Source: Pratylenchus scribneri
Taxonomy: Eukaryota > Nematoda > Chromadorea > Rhabditida > Pratylenchidae
Direction: 5' to 3'
Length of the DNA stretch: 64,000 nucleotides
Assembly: GCA_030063045.1 (NCBI GenBank)
Contig: JAQSEB010000114.1
Location: 1,984,001-2,048,000, forward strand
The position numbers and the translations under genes are program-made. Under the pieces are notes generated by a model. The model did no database searches and had not been told where the DNA came from. It was given only the letters and a program-made list of their open reading frames with translations. Each line of letters starts with the position of its first letter. Within the stretch, counting starts at the first letter, position 1. Shown in pieces: positions 12,701-23,443 of the stretch.

Positions 12701-15700
12701 AGACTTTTGGATATCAAATTATATTAATTTTATTTAAATTTGTTCAGAATTGATGAAGTTATGGCCAAAAAACAATTAGAATGACCTTTATTATGGATTA
12801 ACGACATTTTAATTGAGTTTTTTTCGGTACAACTTCATTATTTTTGAACCAATTTTAATAATATTAATATATTTAGATAGGCAAAATTCTGCTCTTTAAT
12901 TTGATAATAAAATTATCAAAATTGGTTCGGTACTAAACGAGTTATTATAAACAGCGTCAAGTTAGAGGCGAGAAGTTGGGGCATATCCGTGCGAATGCTG
13001 AATCCCCTTCGTGTAGATTAGTCAATTAGATTAGTTAATTAAATTGAATTATTGGGAAATTGGGAAGAATTGTAAGCACACCAAAATGGAGTTCCAGATG
13101 CAAATCTCAACGACCCAAGCCATGGTTCAGGTCTATATTCGTGGTCGAGGCCGTGGCCGTTATGTGTGCGAACGATGCGGGATTCGATGCAAAAAACCAT
13201 CGATGTTGAAGAAGCATCTTCGGTAAGTATAGGAGTGGCATAATTTTATCTTGCTGAAAAATAACTAATTTTATGCAAAATTTCCATATTTTTTAAAAAT
13301 TTGTCATTTAAAAAATTAGCATAAAAATTCGGCATTTCGGACAACTCTTTTTAAAAATTATGCAGAATGTCCATGTTTCTTATTGAAATTTGCCTTATAA
13401 ATTTTTGGATAAAAATTTTATATTTTCAGGCCAATACTAAATATTTAATTTGCAGAAAAATTTTCATGTCAAAAAATAATTTTTGATTTGCAAATTAAAT
13501 AAGTATCCTTTACCGATCCCCTTTTCTTTTCAAAACAATTTTTAAACTCCTTAAATTTCCCACAGTTCCCACACAAATGTCCGCCCATTCACCTGCTTGA
13601 CTTGCAATTTCTCCTTCAAAACCAAAGGGAATTTGACGAAACATTTGGTTTCAAAAGCACATAAACGCCGAATGGAGGACATTGGCGGGGATGAGGGCAT
13701 CCGTGAGGAAGGCCATAAATGGGAGGAAGAGGATGAAGAGGGCGAAGGAAGGCTAATTGTTGCGGAAGAGGAGGAGGAAGAGGCGGCTACCGGAAGCCAT
13801 CATGGCCAACACCAAAAAATGTTAAGGAAACAGAATGAACTGGAAAGGCAACGGCTGAGTCGCCTCGGGGCATTGGAACAAAAATTCATGGAAGGTGTAT
13901 TCGATCGGGATGAGGACGATGAAGATTGGGATGAGGAGGATGAGGATGCGGACAACAGTCCGGAACAAGAAGTGCCGCCGCCACCGCCCGGCACTCTCTC
14001 ATATAGGCGATTTGGACAAGAGGTGGGTGCAGTTATTGGAGAATTTTTGGGAATTTTGGAATTTTCCCACTATATTTTTATGCCAAAAATCATTGAAATT
14101 GCCAAGTCAAAATTAATTATAACGGTTTTAAGGAGGGTTTTGTCCTAAATTCACAAACCAAATACACTCAAAATTGGATAGAGCTGGTTAAAACGCATTG
14201 AATGGTATATAATTTTTCGTAGTTTGGTCAACAATTAAAGGGTATTAAATGGTTTAAACCCAAGCGAAAACATAATCGAATGATGCGTTATAAAGTTTAC
14301 CAGTCTAGATCTAGAATAAGCTATTGAACCGGTTATATTCTTTTTGGGGTTTTTAATACTTTTTATTGCATTAAATATTTCCCCATTTTTAAATTAAATT
14401 ATTATTTTCTTCCAGAATATCCTGGTGGAACGTGAAACGCATACGCCTCCAACATTTTGGACTCTGATGTGCCCGGAAGCAGCCGGGCCCAGTGGCCATC
14501 GAGAGGGAGGCGTAGACCCGGACGATCATGGCGAAGTGGAACCCTCGGAATGGGGATGGCCACAACCGGAAGATGCAGACCGGGAACGAGGTTGCCATTC
14601 GGCTCCACCCGCTGCGCTTTGCTCACCGGAGCATTCTCGGACGAGGCGAAGAAAAAAGGCGGCCGAAATGAAGCAAGAATTGAATGAACTAATTCAACAA
14701 CAACAGCAGGACACAAAACAAGAATTGGAACCACCACAGCCGGCATTGGCCAATTTCATTCCACAAATTCGTCAACAACAATTGCCATCCGAATCATCGA
14801 TCCCTCCTCCTCAGCAGCAGCCAATGCAAAAATTCCAACAACCTTCTTTGGCTGCCCAATTGGCTGCCGGCCTCCTCCAAGCCGTCCCATTCCATCAACC
14901 ACCCCAACAGCACCAACAGCAGGTGGCACCACCAATTGGCATTGCCGGCCAAACGGCACAACAAGTTCAACAGCAGGCAGCCGTTGCCCAACAACTTCTT
15001 TTCCAACTCAATGAGCAACAACAACAACAGAGTTCAGCCTTTGCCCCACCTCAATCACAGCAACAGCAACAAGGCCAACCTGGCTCATTGCCATTGTCTT
15101 CGGCACTGAAAATGTTGGAAGGTCATATTCATCAGCAAAATGTTGCCGGGCAACAAATTGGCACAATTGAAGGTGGCAATCGAGCAAATGGATTGATGGC
15201 GCCAGCTGCTGGAAATGGTGAGTAATGAATTTTGGCTATAACTCAACAATGAAGAAACCAATTTTGAAAGGCGATGTCTAAAAATCACTTTTTAGATTTA
15301 AAAATTTTACATTTAAAACAAGTATTACTTGTCATTGAATGTAATAAACCCTAATTTGTTGAGGAAAAATCACTTATTTTATAAGCCACTTTTTGGATGA
15401 TATTTAGGGCTTTTCAATGGCAAATCACCTTCCTAAATTGGATGCTTTCTTTTTTAATTATAACCAAAAGAATTACACTGGTATTCAATAATCTGTATTG
15501 AAAAATCCTATTTCGCAAATTTTGTCATTTATATATTTAATTGGAGTTGTTAAAAGTTATAAACCAGGGTTTTCACAAAATTCAATTTTCAGCTTTTAAA
15601 AAAATGTCGGATTTCGTTTTCAGTTTCTTCTATTTTCAGTTATTTTGAGCAAATTCCCAATTTTAATTTTTAATTTCATCAATTTTAATTATTCAACTTT

Positions 15701-18700
15701 TATTTTCACAGAGAGCTTCACCCGATCCACATTGGAAGCATTCTTGGCCACCGAAGTCCAACAATTTCAATGCGACATGTGCGAACGGAAATTTCGCAAA
15801 GAATCCGAATTGTTGCTGCACAAACAAACTCATTTAATCGAGAAAGGCACAAGACAAAAGGCCGCATTCCAATGCGGGGAATGTCCCACCGTTGTGCGCT
15901 CCAAGTCAATGTTGGCCAGGCATTCGGAAAGTGTGCATGGCCGCAGTCTTGGAGAGGAACAACAATTGATGCCGGGAATGAGTGGTGGTAATGCTGCTGC
16001 TGGATATCGAATGAATTCGGTGGCTGGAACAATACAACAAAATTCAGGTGGGACGATGGAATTTAATATTATATTGCCTTAGGTATCAATCTTAAATTTC
16101 TTTTGATTCACATTTCCTTTTACATTCTTTTAGGATACGATACCATTTGTCTCACCCTAGCTTTTTGTCGTCGTTTATAATAATAATTCATCAAAATGAA
16201 TAAATGAAGATTTTGTTATCAAATTAAAGAGTAGACTTATGGCTATCCAATGATATTAATTTTATTTAAATTGGTTCAAAATTGACAGAGTTATTCCTGA
16301 AACCGAAAATCATTGGTTTATTTGGGCATAACTTTATCAATTCTGAATTAATTTAATTAAAATTACATCATCAGATAGCCAAAAATCTGCTCTTTAATTT
16401 TAAAATTAGTACACTCCTTGCTGATAAGTTATTATAAACGGCGAAAGTTGCACTACACCGATTCACCTATCATTCTTTAAAATTTGAACCAATTTTCTCA
16501 AAATTTTCGCAGGCTCAACAAATCCCCCGAGCTCATCAATTTCTGCTCAACAAACATCAAATCAACAATCGCAATCCACCGGCAATGGCCAAATTGCCAC
16601 TGGATCTGCCCAGCAACAGAATTCATCCTCCATTTCCGCTTCCCAAATGTTGCCTCCACCGGCGGGTGCCGTCCATAATAATCATTTTCGCAATTTCCTC
16701 TGCACCGATTGTGGCCTTGGCTTTCGTTCACATGGAGTGTTGGCAAAACATTTACGTTCAAAAAATCATCTTAAAATGGTTCAAAGAAATTTTTGATGAA
16801 TTATTATTTTGGTTTCCAGCTGGTCAGTTTGGGAAAATTGAGCGAGGATGCCAATGCATTGCTGAGTAAAGAGAACAACAAAGCATTGAACAGTATTGAT
16901 GCCAGCGATTGTGAAAAATCACTTCAATCCATCAAACGTAAGAAAATTGTAGAGATAATGAATGGGAGATATTGAAAATGCCGAAAAAATTGTTACGGTT
17001 TAGAAGTTTATCCTAGACCTATAAACTCTAATCTATATATTCAACGAATCATTTAATTATATTTTGGCTTTGATTTAACCAATTCTAACATAGTTTTAAG
17101 CCATTATTAATCCAAATAGGTTTAACCCGTTTGATACCCTTTGTTTTATTGTTGACCAAACCATGACAAATTATATACCATTCAATGCGTCTTGACCCAG
17201 CTCTATCCATTTTTTTAGGAATATGGTTTGAGAATGTAAGGCAAACCTTTATACCTTAAACCATTATAATTATTTTGTCATTATTTAATTTTTTTGTTTT
17301 CAGAATTGGTTGGCAAAATGCGCGAACAATTAGGCATGGAAATGGAGGGAACAATGCTGACAAATGGAGGGGATGAACAACCATCGATGAGCAATTCCAC
17401 AATTGACCATCAACAAAATAGGCCACCATCGAGTGAAGGAGGAGGATTCCAGCAATTTTCACCGCCTCCTCCACCAAATGGGTTTCAACATGGAAATCAA
17501 CAACAAAAATGTGCTGCCAGCCATATTTCGGGGCCACCCCGGATTATGGGAAGTTTGGGCAGTGGAATGCATCACAAAAGGCCAATGGAACCATTGCCGC
17601 ATGGGTTGAAGAGGACAAGAACAAATGAGATTGGGGAGGCTACCACAATGGGATCTGCGTGAGTTAAATGAATACATATTTTGAATATTAATTTCACTAA
17701 TTAAATTGAAGACATGGAGCCAATGAGGAAAACAGCACTGCAATTCATTTTCATTCCCCATCGCCTCAACACCATCAACGCCGGGACTCATTTTCATCGC
17801 CTTCACCACAAAGACCAAAATTGAGTCGAGAAAGTTTGATCAATCAGCAGGTGAGGCTTCGAGGATGGATAATATTTATGTCCGGAAATATGCCAAAATT
17901 TTGGCCATAGGGAAAAGGAGATTAGAATTTGTCAATACCAGAATAAAATTATCTCAAATAAATTTCATCTCACAATTATTCTGCTTCTTTTTAGGCCGAA
18001 TCACCCCTTCATTCCTTGGCCCAAGTTGCTGTTGCAGCGGCAGCCGCTGCAGCAGCCGCCGCCTCCCAACAATCGGCGGCATCGCCTGCTGCCCGTCTTT
18101 CACCCCTTCCTTCACATCAAAATCATCAGCAGCAAAAAACTTTTGTGGCCAATGTTTGGGTGCCACCAAAATTTGAGCAGCTAATCCAAGAGCAGATGGC
18201 CGATCGAAAATCGTGTACCCCGGAATTGTTGTTGCATTCCCATCAGCAGAATGGTGGAACGACGGCATTGATTGGTGGCCAGGATCGACTGAATTGTGAG
18301 GCTAAATGATTAATAATAGTGTAGTGATTTATCATATGAATTAGCAAAAAAAGTTACCCATTAATGAATATAGAAGGACTTTAATAGAGACATACTTAAA
18401 GAGATGATTGATTTTAGTATTCAGAAAAAATATGAAAGTGCCTCAAAGTTGAATAATTTTCGCAAAAAAACATTTATTTACCAGCGCTCCTTTCAAACCG
18501 ATCTGCGGAAGAGACCAGCGAATCGACGGGCACTCGAAGTGAATCGAGCACACCCGTGCAACGGCCAAACAATCAACATTCGGGACCAGGCTTCTCGCCA
18601 ATGTCCGGTGCAACTCGTTGTCAACTTTGTGAATTGAATGTGAGAATAAAATATAGTTAAAGAAGGGCTGTTCTTTTTTTTTACTATACCTCAACAAATG

Positions 18701-21049
18701 AGAAACACTTCAGCAGGAAGAAGATAGATCAATTGAAAGCCATAAATTCCTCTAAAAAGTAGTTTTATTTTTCAAAAATTCAAAAATATTTATCAAATAA
18801 GCGGCAATTTCCTTTAAAAAAATTCATTTTTAATATTACACTCAAAGCGATGTTTTTATATAATTCCGCCTGTTCTGATTTAAATAATTCCGCCTTTTCT
18901 GATTTAAATAATTCCGCCTGTTCTGATTTAAATAATTCCGCCTTTTCTGATTTAAATAATTCCGCCTGTTCTGATTTAAATAATTCCGCCTGTTCTGATT
19001 TAAATAATTCCGCCTGTTCTGATTTAAATAATTCCGCCTGTTCTGATTTAAATAATTCCGCCTGTTCTGATTTAAATAATTCCGCCTGTTCTGATTTAAA
19101 TAATTCCGCCTGTTCTGATTTAAATAATTCCGCCTGTTCTGATTTAAATAATTCCGCCTGTTCTGATTTAAATAATTCCGCCTGTTCTGATTTAAATAAT
19201 TCCGCCTGTTCTGATTTAAATAATTCCGCCTGTTCTGATTTAAATAATTCCGCCTGTTCTGATTTAAATAATTCCGCCTGTTCTGATTTAAATAATTCCG
19301 CCTGTTCTGATTTAAATAATTCCGCCTGTTCTGATTTAAATAATTCCGCCTGTTCTGATTTAAATAATTCCGCCTGTTCTGATTTAAATAATTCCGCCTG
19401 TTCTGATTTAAATAATTCCGCCTGTTCTGATTTTAATAATTCCGCCTGTTCTGATTTAAATAATTCCGCCTGTTCTGATTTTAATAATTCCGCCTGTTCT
19501 GATTTAAATAATTCCGCCTGTTCTGATTTGTAATTCAGAAAAGTCAATATGTATTTAATCGGAATTGAATCATTATTTATTTCGATTTTACTCCCTTTCA
19601 TTTAAATATCCTCTAGGGAAATTCAAATTATCTCATCAATCAAATTCAGAAATCCGAAATATATTTCTAAATTTTCCAATTTTTTCAGTTCGACACGCCC
19701 ACTGATTTGGCTGTCCATTTCCATGCTGATCATGTTATAATGCGCCATGGCCGTGATTTTCGCTGTTCACGACGAAATTGCGAGAAAGTTTTTCCATCCA
19801 GAGACTCGCTTCGTGCCCACATCCATGCACATTTTTTCGGCGCAATTCTTGGCTCGGATGCAAGCAAAGAAGGAGATCATTTTCAAGTAGGCACATTGAG
19901 CCATCATTTAGACATTTGCCCTTTTAAATTCATTTTTTAACATTTTAAATTGAAATTAATTTATATTTTCCACCCTCTTTTAAGAGCAATGCATTCGCTG
20001 CTTCATGCCCATCATCACCTTCGATGGTTGGCCGTCGACCGCCGGCACCATCCGCCCCACCTCCTTGCGCACAGAGTCCAGGCATTCCGGAGGAGTCCCA
20101 TTCCTCGGCATTAAGCCATTTGCATTCCCAAAACCAGCAAAATGGCAATCATCACCAAACTATGGTGCCCCAATCATTTTCATCGCCTCCATCGGTTGCT
20201 TCCAATTTCGGTGGTGCCTGCACACCAACAAAGGCAACAAATCGTTGGCCAAAAGCAAAGCAACATCAAAATGTGGAAGGAGGCGAAGGAGTAGGAAAAG
20301 GAAGCGGTGGAAATGAACAACAATTGGTGAACCAATCAGCGGCCACCGCTGGTTTAATGTCCCTGCTTTGTTGCCAATTTTGTGCGGAACAATTACCAGA
20401 TGTGCAATCGCTACAAGTGAGTCAACTTTTTTTAAATTAATTTATTGTTTTATAAATATTCACTAAAATCAAAGAATTTAAATATGGATAATATTTAATT
20501 TGCCGAAAAAGTTTATATATAATGTCAAAATAAATAAATAATACCTAATTTAAGTAGGGTTTGTCCTATATTCCCTAACCATATACGCAAAATTGAATAG
20601 AGCTGGTCAAAATGTATTAAACGGTAAAGCAATTTAGGTTTAATGGTTCAAAACTAATAAGTTAGAAAGCCAAAACATAATCAAATGATGGTCTTGATGA
20701 AATCTATTGATTGGGTATAAGGTTTGGAGGTCTGCTGGGATAAACTTCTAATTGTTAAATTAAAATCTTTTCAACATTTCAAAACGTTTTCGGTAAATTA
20801 TATCCCATTTAAATAATCAACAAAAAATTCCTCTTAATAAAAATATCCACAAATTTTCAGGCGCATTGGGTCAAACAACATATGGCCCAACTGACGAGGC
20901 CACATGTTGGCGTGGAATGCGATGCGGGTTTCACCACGGATGAGGCATTGCGGGCACATCGAGAACGGCAACATGGCCTTGGGGGGAATAATGGGACCAA
21001 TCAACAACAACAAACAACATTGGCTGAATTAAAGGCGGAGAGACGATGA
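782..21049 (+). CDS. sma-9: Schnurri/SMA-9-like Q-rich C2H2 zinc-finger protein (5' end missing)
   Basis: Exons: 782-1138, 3612-3923, 4525-4794, 5289-5932, 5991-6106, 6348-6877, 7483-7782, 9245-9569, 10055-10317, 12094-12290, 12399-12585, 13077(or 13068)-13222, 13566-14022, 14416-15217, 15712-16047, 16513-16778, 16820-16937, 17304-17658, 17712-17850, 17995-18295, 18485-18639, 19689-19886, 19985-20416, 20861-21049. Every junction keeps phase; the total is 2,464 residues plus stop. The N-terminal half is poly-Q/Ala. Fingers (approximate residues): CCHC 639-660; the paired hallmark fingers 1198-1248, with [16 protein letters not shown] then [10 protein letters not shown]; 1656-1676; 1690-1711; 1811-1832; 2186-2207; 2218-2243; 2388-2410; and a last degenerate one lacking a Cys. 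An acidic stretch follows the finger pair. The pair is the signature of Schnurri/HIVEP/SMA-9, nuclear zinc-finger partners of Smads in BMP signalling. The start codon lies upstream of the visible exons or off the window. Some exons could be isoform-specific. Confidence 0.85.
1725..1803 (+). other. tRNA-like (pseudo) segment in left transposon arm
   Basis: TAGCTTAGGGG resembles a pol III A box and GGTTCGAATCC is a perfect B box, followed within 10 bases by a run of eight T. The predicted acceptor stem and outer T-stem pairs do not match, so a working tRNA is unlikely. The inverse copy lies in the right arm at about 2446-2524. Confidence 0.45.
1915..2370 (-). pseudogene. Degenerate DDE (pogo/Tigger-like) transposase C-terminal fragment
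   Basis: On the minus strand, frames interrupted by stops and shifts spell the pieces [20 protein letters not shown], then a stretch with [20 protein letters not shown], then [13 protein letters not shown] and finally [10 protein letters not shown]. The word IPPxxTxLIQPxDxxxFR is the hallmark before the last acidic residue of pogo/CENP-B-type DDE transposases. A Cys/His tail is common in nematode members. A stop interrupts the frame after the segment ending KEFLR. The catalytic N-terminal part is absent, so it cannot be active. The family assignment rests on motif memory only. Confidence 0.6.
2446..2524 (-). other. tRNA-like (pseudo) segment in right transposon arm
   Basis: Reverse-complement copy of the tRNA-like segment at 1725-1803, with the same A-box-like and B-box words reading on the minus strand. 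It exists because the segment is part of the inverted arm. Stem pairing is too poor for a functional tRNA. Confidence 0.4.
3235..3555. repeat. Fold-back repeat family B, copy 1
   Basis: Inverted arms around core words such as ATTAAAGAGC..TGGCTATC and its complement, with TTTATTTAAATTGGTT-like words in the middle. The family recurs near 7018, 8365, 12655, 16170 and 25350. It lies in an intron of the zinc-finger gene and has no coding content. Confidence 0.7.
4140..4430. repeat. Fold-back repeat family A, copy 2
   Basis: Left-arm words (AGGAAGGCGATAT, CATTTGAAAGCCCAAAG) and right-arm words (ATAGAGGACATTTAGTGC, CCTTGTTGAGTTATGG) match copy 1. It lies within the intron 3924-4524, which shows nothing else. 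Confidence 0.7.
4828..5140. repeat. Fold-back repeat family A, copy 3
   Basis: It starts only about 30 bases after the exon ending 4794, so the frame runs on into the repeat. The arms carry GGTCATATCTCAACAATG and, inverted, CACTTTTTAGTAGAC. The remainder of intron 4795-5288 is AT-rich without other features. Confidence 0.7.
7018..7415. repeat. Fold-back repeat family B, copy 2
   Basis: Inverted arms: AACTCATCAAAGATAAAACC with ATTAAAGGAAAGACTATTGG, mirrored by TCTGCTCTTTAATTTGATTA with AAATCATCAAAATTG. The middle also has a local duplication around CAGAA..ATTTTCCRGAAAG (about 7205-7265). It lies in intron 6878-7482 of the zinc-finger gene. Confidence 0.65.
7783..7839 (+). other. Possible alternative 3' end (in-frame read-through of exon 7)
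   Basis: The exon 7483-7782 uses donor GTCAGT, but the same frame stays open past it for 18 more codons, rich in Ser, to a TAA at 7837-7839. Not using the donor would give a Q-rich isoform with only the first CCHC finger. C. elegans sma-9 is known for complex alternative splicing, so a short isoform is plausible. It could equally be unused intron sequence. Confidence 0.35.
7840..9244 (+). other. Intron of the sma-9-like gene
   Basis: Pyrimidine-rich intron with one family B fold-back repeat (about 8365-8645). Short open stretches in 8699-9219 are low-complexity T/C-rich translations with no coding bias. A normal TTCTTTAG acceptor ends it at 9244. Confidence 0.5.
8365..8645. repeat. Fold-back repeat family B, copy 3
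   Basis: The arms show ATCAAATTAAAGTGCAGACT and the mirrored word TCTCTGTTTAATTTAATAAC, with the family middle TTTATTTAAATTGGTTCAGA. Intron-located and non-coding. Confidence 0.65.
10385..10580 (+). repeat. Dispersed repeat family D, copy 1
   Basis: About 200 bp whose blocks (AAGTTTTACC, TTTAAACCGGTTTTTGG, ATATCTTGAAACCGGTT, AAAAAAGATCTCG) recur in the same order at about 53180-53395. It lies in intron 10318-12093. No coding capacity seen. Confidence 0.6.
10778..11395 (+). repeat. 41-bp tandem array with higher-order structure
   Basis: About 15 copies of a 41-42-bp monomer combining GTGCAAATTAATTCTTTCCGG with AAAAAGTGCAACCGG. Variant monomers (GGGCAACCGGAAATAG versus GTGCAACCGGAAAAAG) alternate regularly, giving an approximate 165-bp higher-order period of four monomers. 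Long open frames on both strands are a by-product of the repeat and not genes. It lies within intron 10318-12093. Confidence 0.9.
11618..12013. repeat. Nested hairpin (fold-back) element
   Basis: The outer arms are near-identical reverse complements: CTATCCCCAAATATGGGC at 11619 and its mirror ending near 12012. Inside, 11818-11937 forms a second GC-rich palindrome, with GTGGACTCC near 11820 mirrored by GGAGTCCAC near 11935 and a centre at about 11878 (GCTCGCTTCGCTCGC). MITE-like and non-coding. Confidence 0.75.
12655..12960. repeat. Fold-back repeat family B, copy 4
   Basis: Very clean copy: ATTAAAGAGCAGACTTTTGG in the left arm is mirrored by TCTGCTCTTTAATTTGATAA in the right arm. It begins inside the frame that runs on past the donor at 12585. 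It lies in intron 12586-13076 of the zinc-finger gene. Confidence 0.75.
14130..14345. repeat. Repeat family C, copy 1
   Basis: Contains ATTGGATAGAGCTGG, ACGCATTGAATGGTATATAA and GTCAACAATTAAAGGGTATT, the block order typical of family C elsewhere (about 16985, 20560, 26515, 29715, 36290, 37905, 50500, 57990). It lies in intron 14023-14415. Confidence 0.7.
15232..15475. repeat. Fold-back repeat family A, copy 4
   Basis: Shows the family words GGCTATAACTCAACAATG and CATTGAATGTAATAAACCC, with mirrored GCCACTTTTTGGATGA and GGGCTTTTCAATGGC. It lies in intron 15218-15711; the rest of that intron is AT-rich. Confidence 0.65.
16170..16445. repeat. Fold-back repeat family B, copy 5
   Basis: The left arm has ATCAAATTAAAGAGTAGACT and the right arm has AATCTGCTCTTTAATTTTAA, with the middle TTTATTTAAATTGGTTCAAA. 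It lies in intron 16048-16512. Confidence 0.7.
16985..17280. repeat. Repeat family C, copy 2 (inverse)
   Basis: Carries GTTTAACCCG, ACCATTCAATGCGTCTTG and AGCTCTATCCA, the reverse-complement order of copy 1. It fills most of intron 16938-17303. Confidence 0.65.
18685..18857 (+). repeat. Left half of a family A repeat next to a minisatellite
   Basis: The family A left arm (ACCTCAACAAATGAG, AATTGAAAGCCATAAATTCC, CTCTAAAAAGTAG) runs to the usual central word TTACACTCAAAG at about 18836. There the 24-bp minisatellite begins. A right arm is not evident after the array. Confidence 0.5.
18858..19532 (+). repeat. 24-bp minisatellite (about 28 copies)
   Basis: Nearly perfect tandem copies of a 24-bp unit, for example TAATTCCGCCTGTTCTGATT plus TAAA. 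Because 24 is a multiple of 3 and no stop arises, both strands stay open (an 8-residue repeat LNNSACSD on plus, FKSEQAEL on minus). It sits wholly in the intron 18640-19688, which separates the two halves of the sixth-to-last finger region of the zinc-finger gene, so it is not expected in the protein. Confidence 0.9.
20560..20780. repeat. Repeat family C, copy 3
   Basis: Words TTGAATAGAGCTGGTCAAAA and ATTAAACGGTAAAGC, followed by TCTATTGATTGGGTATAAGG. A diverged family member in intron 20417-20860 of the zinc-finger gene. Confidence 0.55.
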
Positions 21050-21098
21050 AATGAATTGTTGGGAAATGGCACAAAGAACTAAATGAAAAAAATAATCG

Positions 21099-21104
21099 AA
21101 TAAA
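21099..21104 (+). promoter_or_regulatory. Candidate polyadenylation signal of the sma-9-like gene
   Basis: AATAAA lies 50 bases after the TGA at 21047-21049. Canonical hexamer and plausible distance; no cleavage-site evidence is available. Confidence 0.4.
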
Positions 21105-22254
21105 TCAGCGCCTCGGATCCAAATTGGGCAAGAACTAACGGAAGAAATTGACCCAATTTAATTAGAAGGAAATGAAATGGCCTATAGACCGAATAATTTA
21201 TGCCCAATTTTGATGACACCAAAAACTAGTGAATCCTTAAATTTTTAATTCATTTTTCATGTTTTTTTCTTGTTGTGGTTGAATTTTCCCGATGAAATCC
21301 CCAGAAAAGCCATCCAACCTCATTCCAAATTTAAATATATAGACCCGAATAAAATATTTTTATTTTTGTTGATTATTATTTCCCAAATTTTCTTGAATAT
21401 ATTTTTAAATTATCAATCTTGCCCCATCATAATCCTCCTCACAAAACACCTCCATGCTCCTCTCTTCTTATTCTCTTGTTTTCTATGTCATCATTGTTTA
21501 AATTTAATATTTTTCCATTTTCCAATGTTCTCGTCTTTTCCTTCACTGCTCATTTTTATCTATTGACCAATTTCCATCCGAATATATAAATAATCTTCGC
21601 AGTTTATATGCTAATTTGAATTGTTTTACCCTTAAAATTAAAAGAAATCATTCAATTAAAATATTCCATTAATTCCCAAATTCAAATAATTTCTCGATAT
21701 TTTTCTCTCATGTATATGGAAATGTTCACACATGCCAGAATAAATTGAATTGAAATACTGGAAATGATAATGGAAAATTAAACCAAAAGGGAAATATTTA
21801 ATTTGTCAAAAAAACATTGACCTTGCAGAAAAATATTGAAAATGTTGAAAAGAATTTAGCAGTTCAAGAATTTTATTATAGACAATTAAAACTTATACTC
21901 AATTGATAGATCTTGTCATGACACATCATTTGATTGTTTTGGTTTAGGTTTAATCGATTTTATGGCTAATTTTTAATGGACGCACAAATGATTTTGAGCT
22001 TATTTGACTGACATACAGCTCTGAAATGTTACTCATCAATAAAAGGAAGAGAAAAATACTGTAGCAGAGGCTCACCGATCAGCAGCTAACAGACATGCCT
22101 CGAGGGCATCTTCATCTTTGTGGTCCCCTTTCTTCTCTTTTTAAAATTTGCGTATAGTATCAAATAAATTACTTCCTCCGATCATCCAATCTCCTCCATT
22201 TCTATTATTCCTATTCACTCAAATCTTGTTCTTCCATTCCACCCAATCAGATTT
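21105..22254. other. Intergenic region after the sma-9-like gene
   Basis: AT-rich and T-rich intergenic DNA. A short family C-like piece lies at about 21880-21965. A moderately GC-richer, unassigned patch lies at 22050-22130 (GCAGAGGCTCACCGATCAGC). No credible coding exon seen. Confidence 0.5.
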
Positions 22255-22895
22255 ATAATGTTTGGAGAAATAAAAACACAACAATGTTTGGAGAAATAAA
22301 AACACAACAATGTTTGGAGAAATAAAAACACAACAATGTTTGGAGAAATAAAAACACAACAATGTTTGGAGAAATAAAACACAACAATGTTTGGAGAAAT
22401 AAAACACAACAATGTTTGGAGAAATAAAAACAAAACAATGTTTGGAGAAATAAAAACACAACAATGTTTGGAGAAATAAAACACAACAATGTTTGGAGAA
22501 ATAAAAACACAACAATGTTTGGAGAAATAAAAACACAACAATGTTTGGAGAAATAAAAACACAACAATGTTTGGAGAAATAAAAACACAACAATGTTTGG
22601 AGAAATAAAACACAACAATGTTTGGAGAAATAAAACACAACAATGTTTGGAGAAATAAAAACACAACAATGTTTGGAAAAATAAAAACACAACAATGTTT
22701 GGAGAAATAAAACACAACAATGTTTGGAGAAATAAAAACACAACAATGTTTGGAAAAATAAAAACACAACAATGTTTGGAGAAATAAAACACAACAATGT
22801 TTGGAGAAATAAAAACACAACAATGTTTGGAGAAATAAAAACACAACAATGTTTGGAAAAATAAAAACACAACAATGTTTGGAAAAATAAAAATG
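22255..22895 (+). repeat. 26-bp minisatellite (about 24 copies)
   Basis: Tandem GAAATAAAAACACAACAATG plus TTTGGA, with 25-bp variants missing one A and a few GAAAAAT variants. Since the unit is not a multiple of 3, minus-strand open frames cycle through three translations of the same repeat. Those frames are not genes. Confidence 0.9.
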
Positions 22896-22907
22896 TTTGG
22901 AGAAGAC

Positions 22908-23443
22908 ATACAGATGATTTTTAATGCTAATTTGATGGACATACAGATGATTTTTAATGCTAATTTGATGGACATACAGATGATTTTTAATGCTAATTTA
23001 ATGGACATACAGATGATTTTTAATGCTAATTTGATGGACATACAGATGATTTTTAATGCTAATTTGATGGACATACAGATGATTTTTAATGCTAATTTAA
23101 TGGACATACAGATGATTTTTAATGCTAATTTGATGGACATACAGATGATTTTTAATGCTAATTTGATGGACATACAGATGATTTTTAATGCTAATTTGAT
23201 GGACATACAGATGATTTTTAATGCTAATTTGATGGACATACATATGATTTTTAATGCTAATTTGATGGACATACAGATGATTTTTAATGCTAATTTGATG
23301 GACATACAGATGATTTTTAATGCTAATTTGATGGACATACAGATGATTTTTAATGCTAATTTAATGGACATACAGATGATTTTTAATGCTAATTTAATAG
23401 ACATACAGATGATTTTTAATGCTAATTTAATGGATATGTTTTT
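22908..23443 (+). repeat. 33-bp minisatellite (about 16 copies)
   Basis: Tandem unit ATACAGATGATTTTTAATGC plus TAATTTGATGGAC, differing mainly at TTGATG/TTAATG. It follows the 26-bp array after a short hybrid junction at about 22890-22907. The 11-residue open repeat on each strand is a by-product of the 33-bp length. Confidence 0.9.

Noticed and set aside
18780..19601. Open frames of 273 (minus) and 227 (plus) codons with an 8-residue repeat
   Set aside because: Direct result of a stop-free 24-bp minisatellite lying inside an intron.
22215..23404. Long minus-strand open frames of 209-383 codons
   Set aside because: They translate the 26-bp and 33-bp minisatellites; codon content is pure repeat and the frames exist on both strands.
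18858..23443. CRISPR arrays
   Set aside because: The tandem units have no spacers and the genome is eukaryotic.
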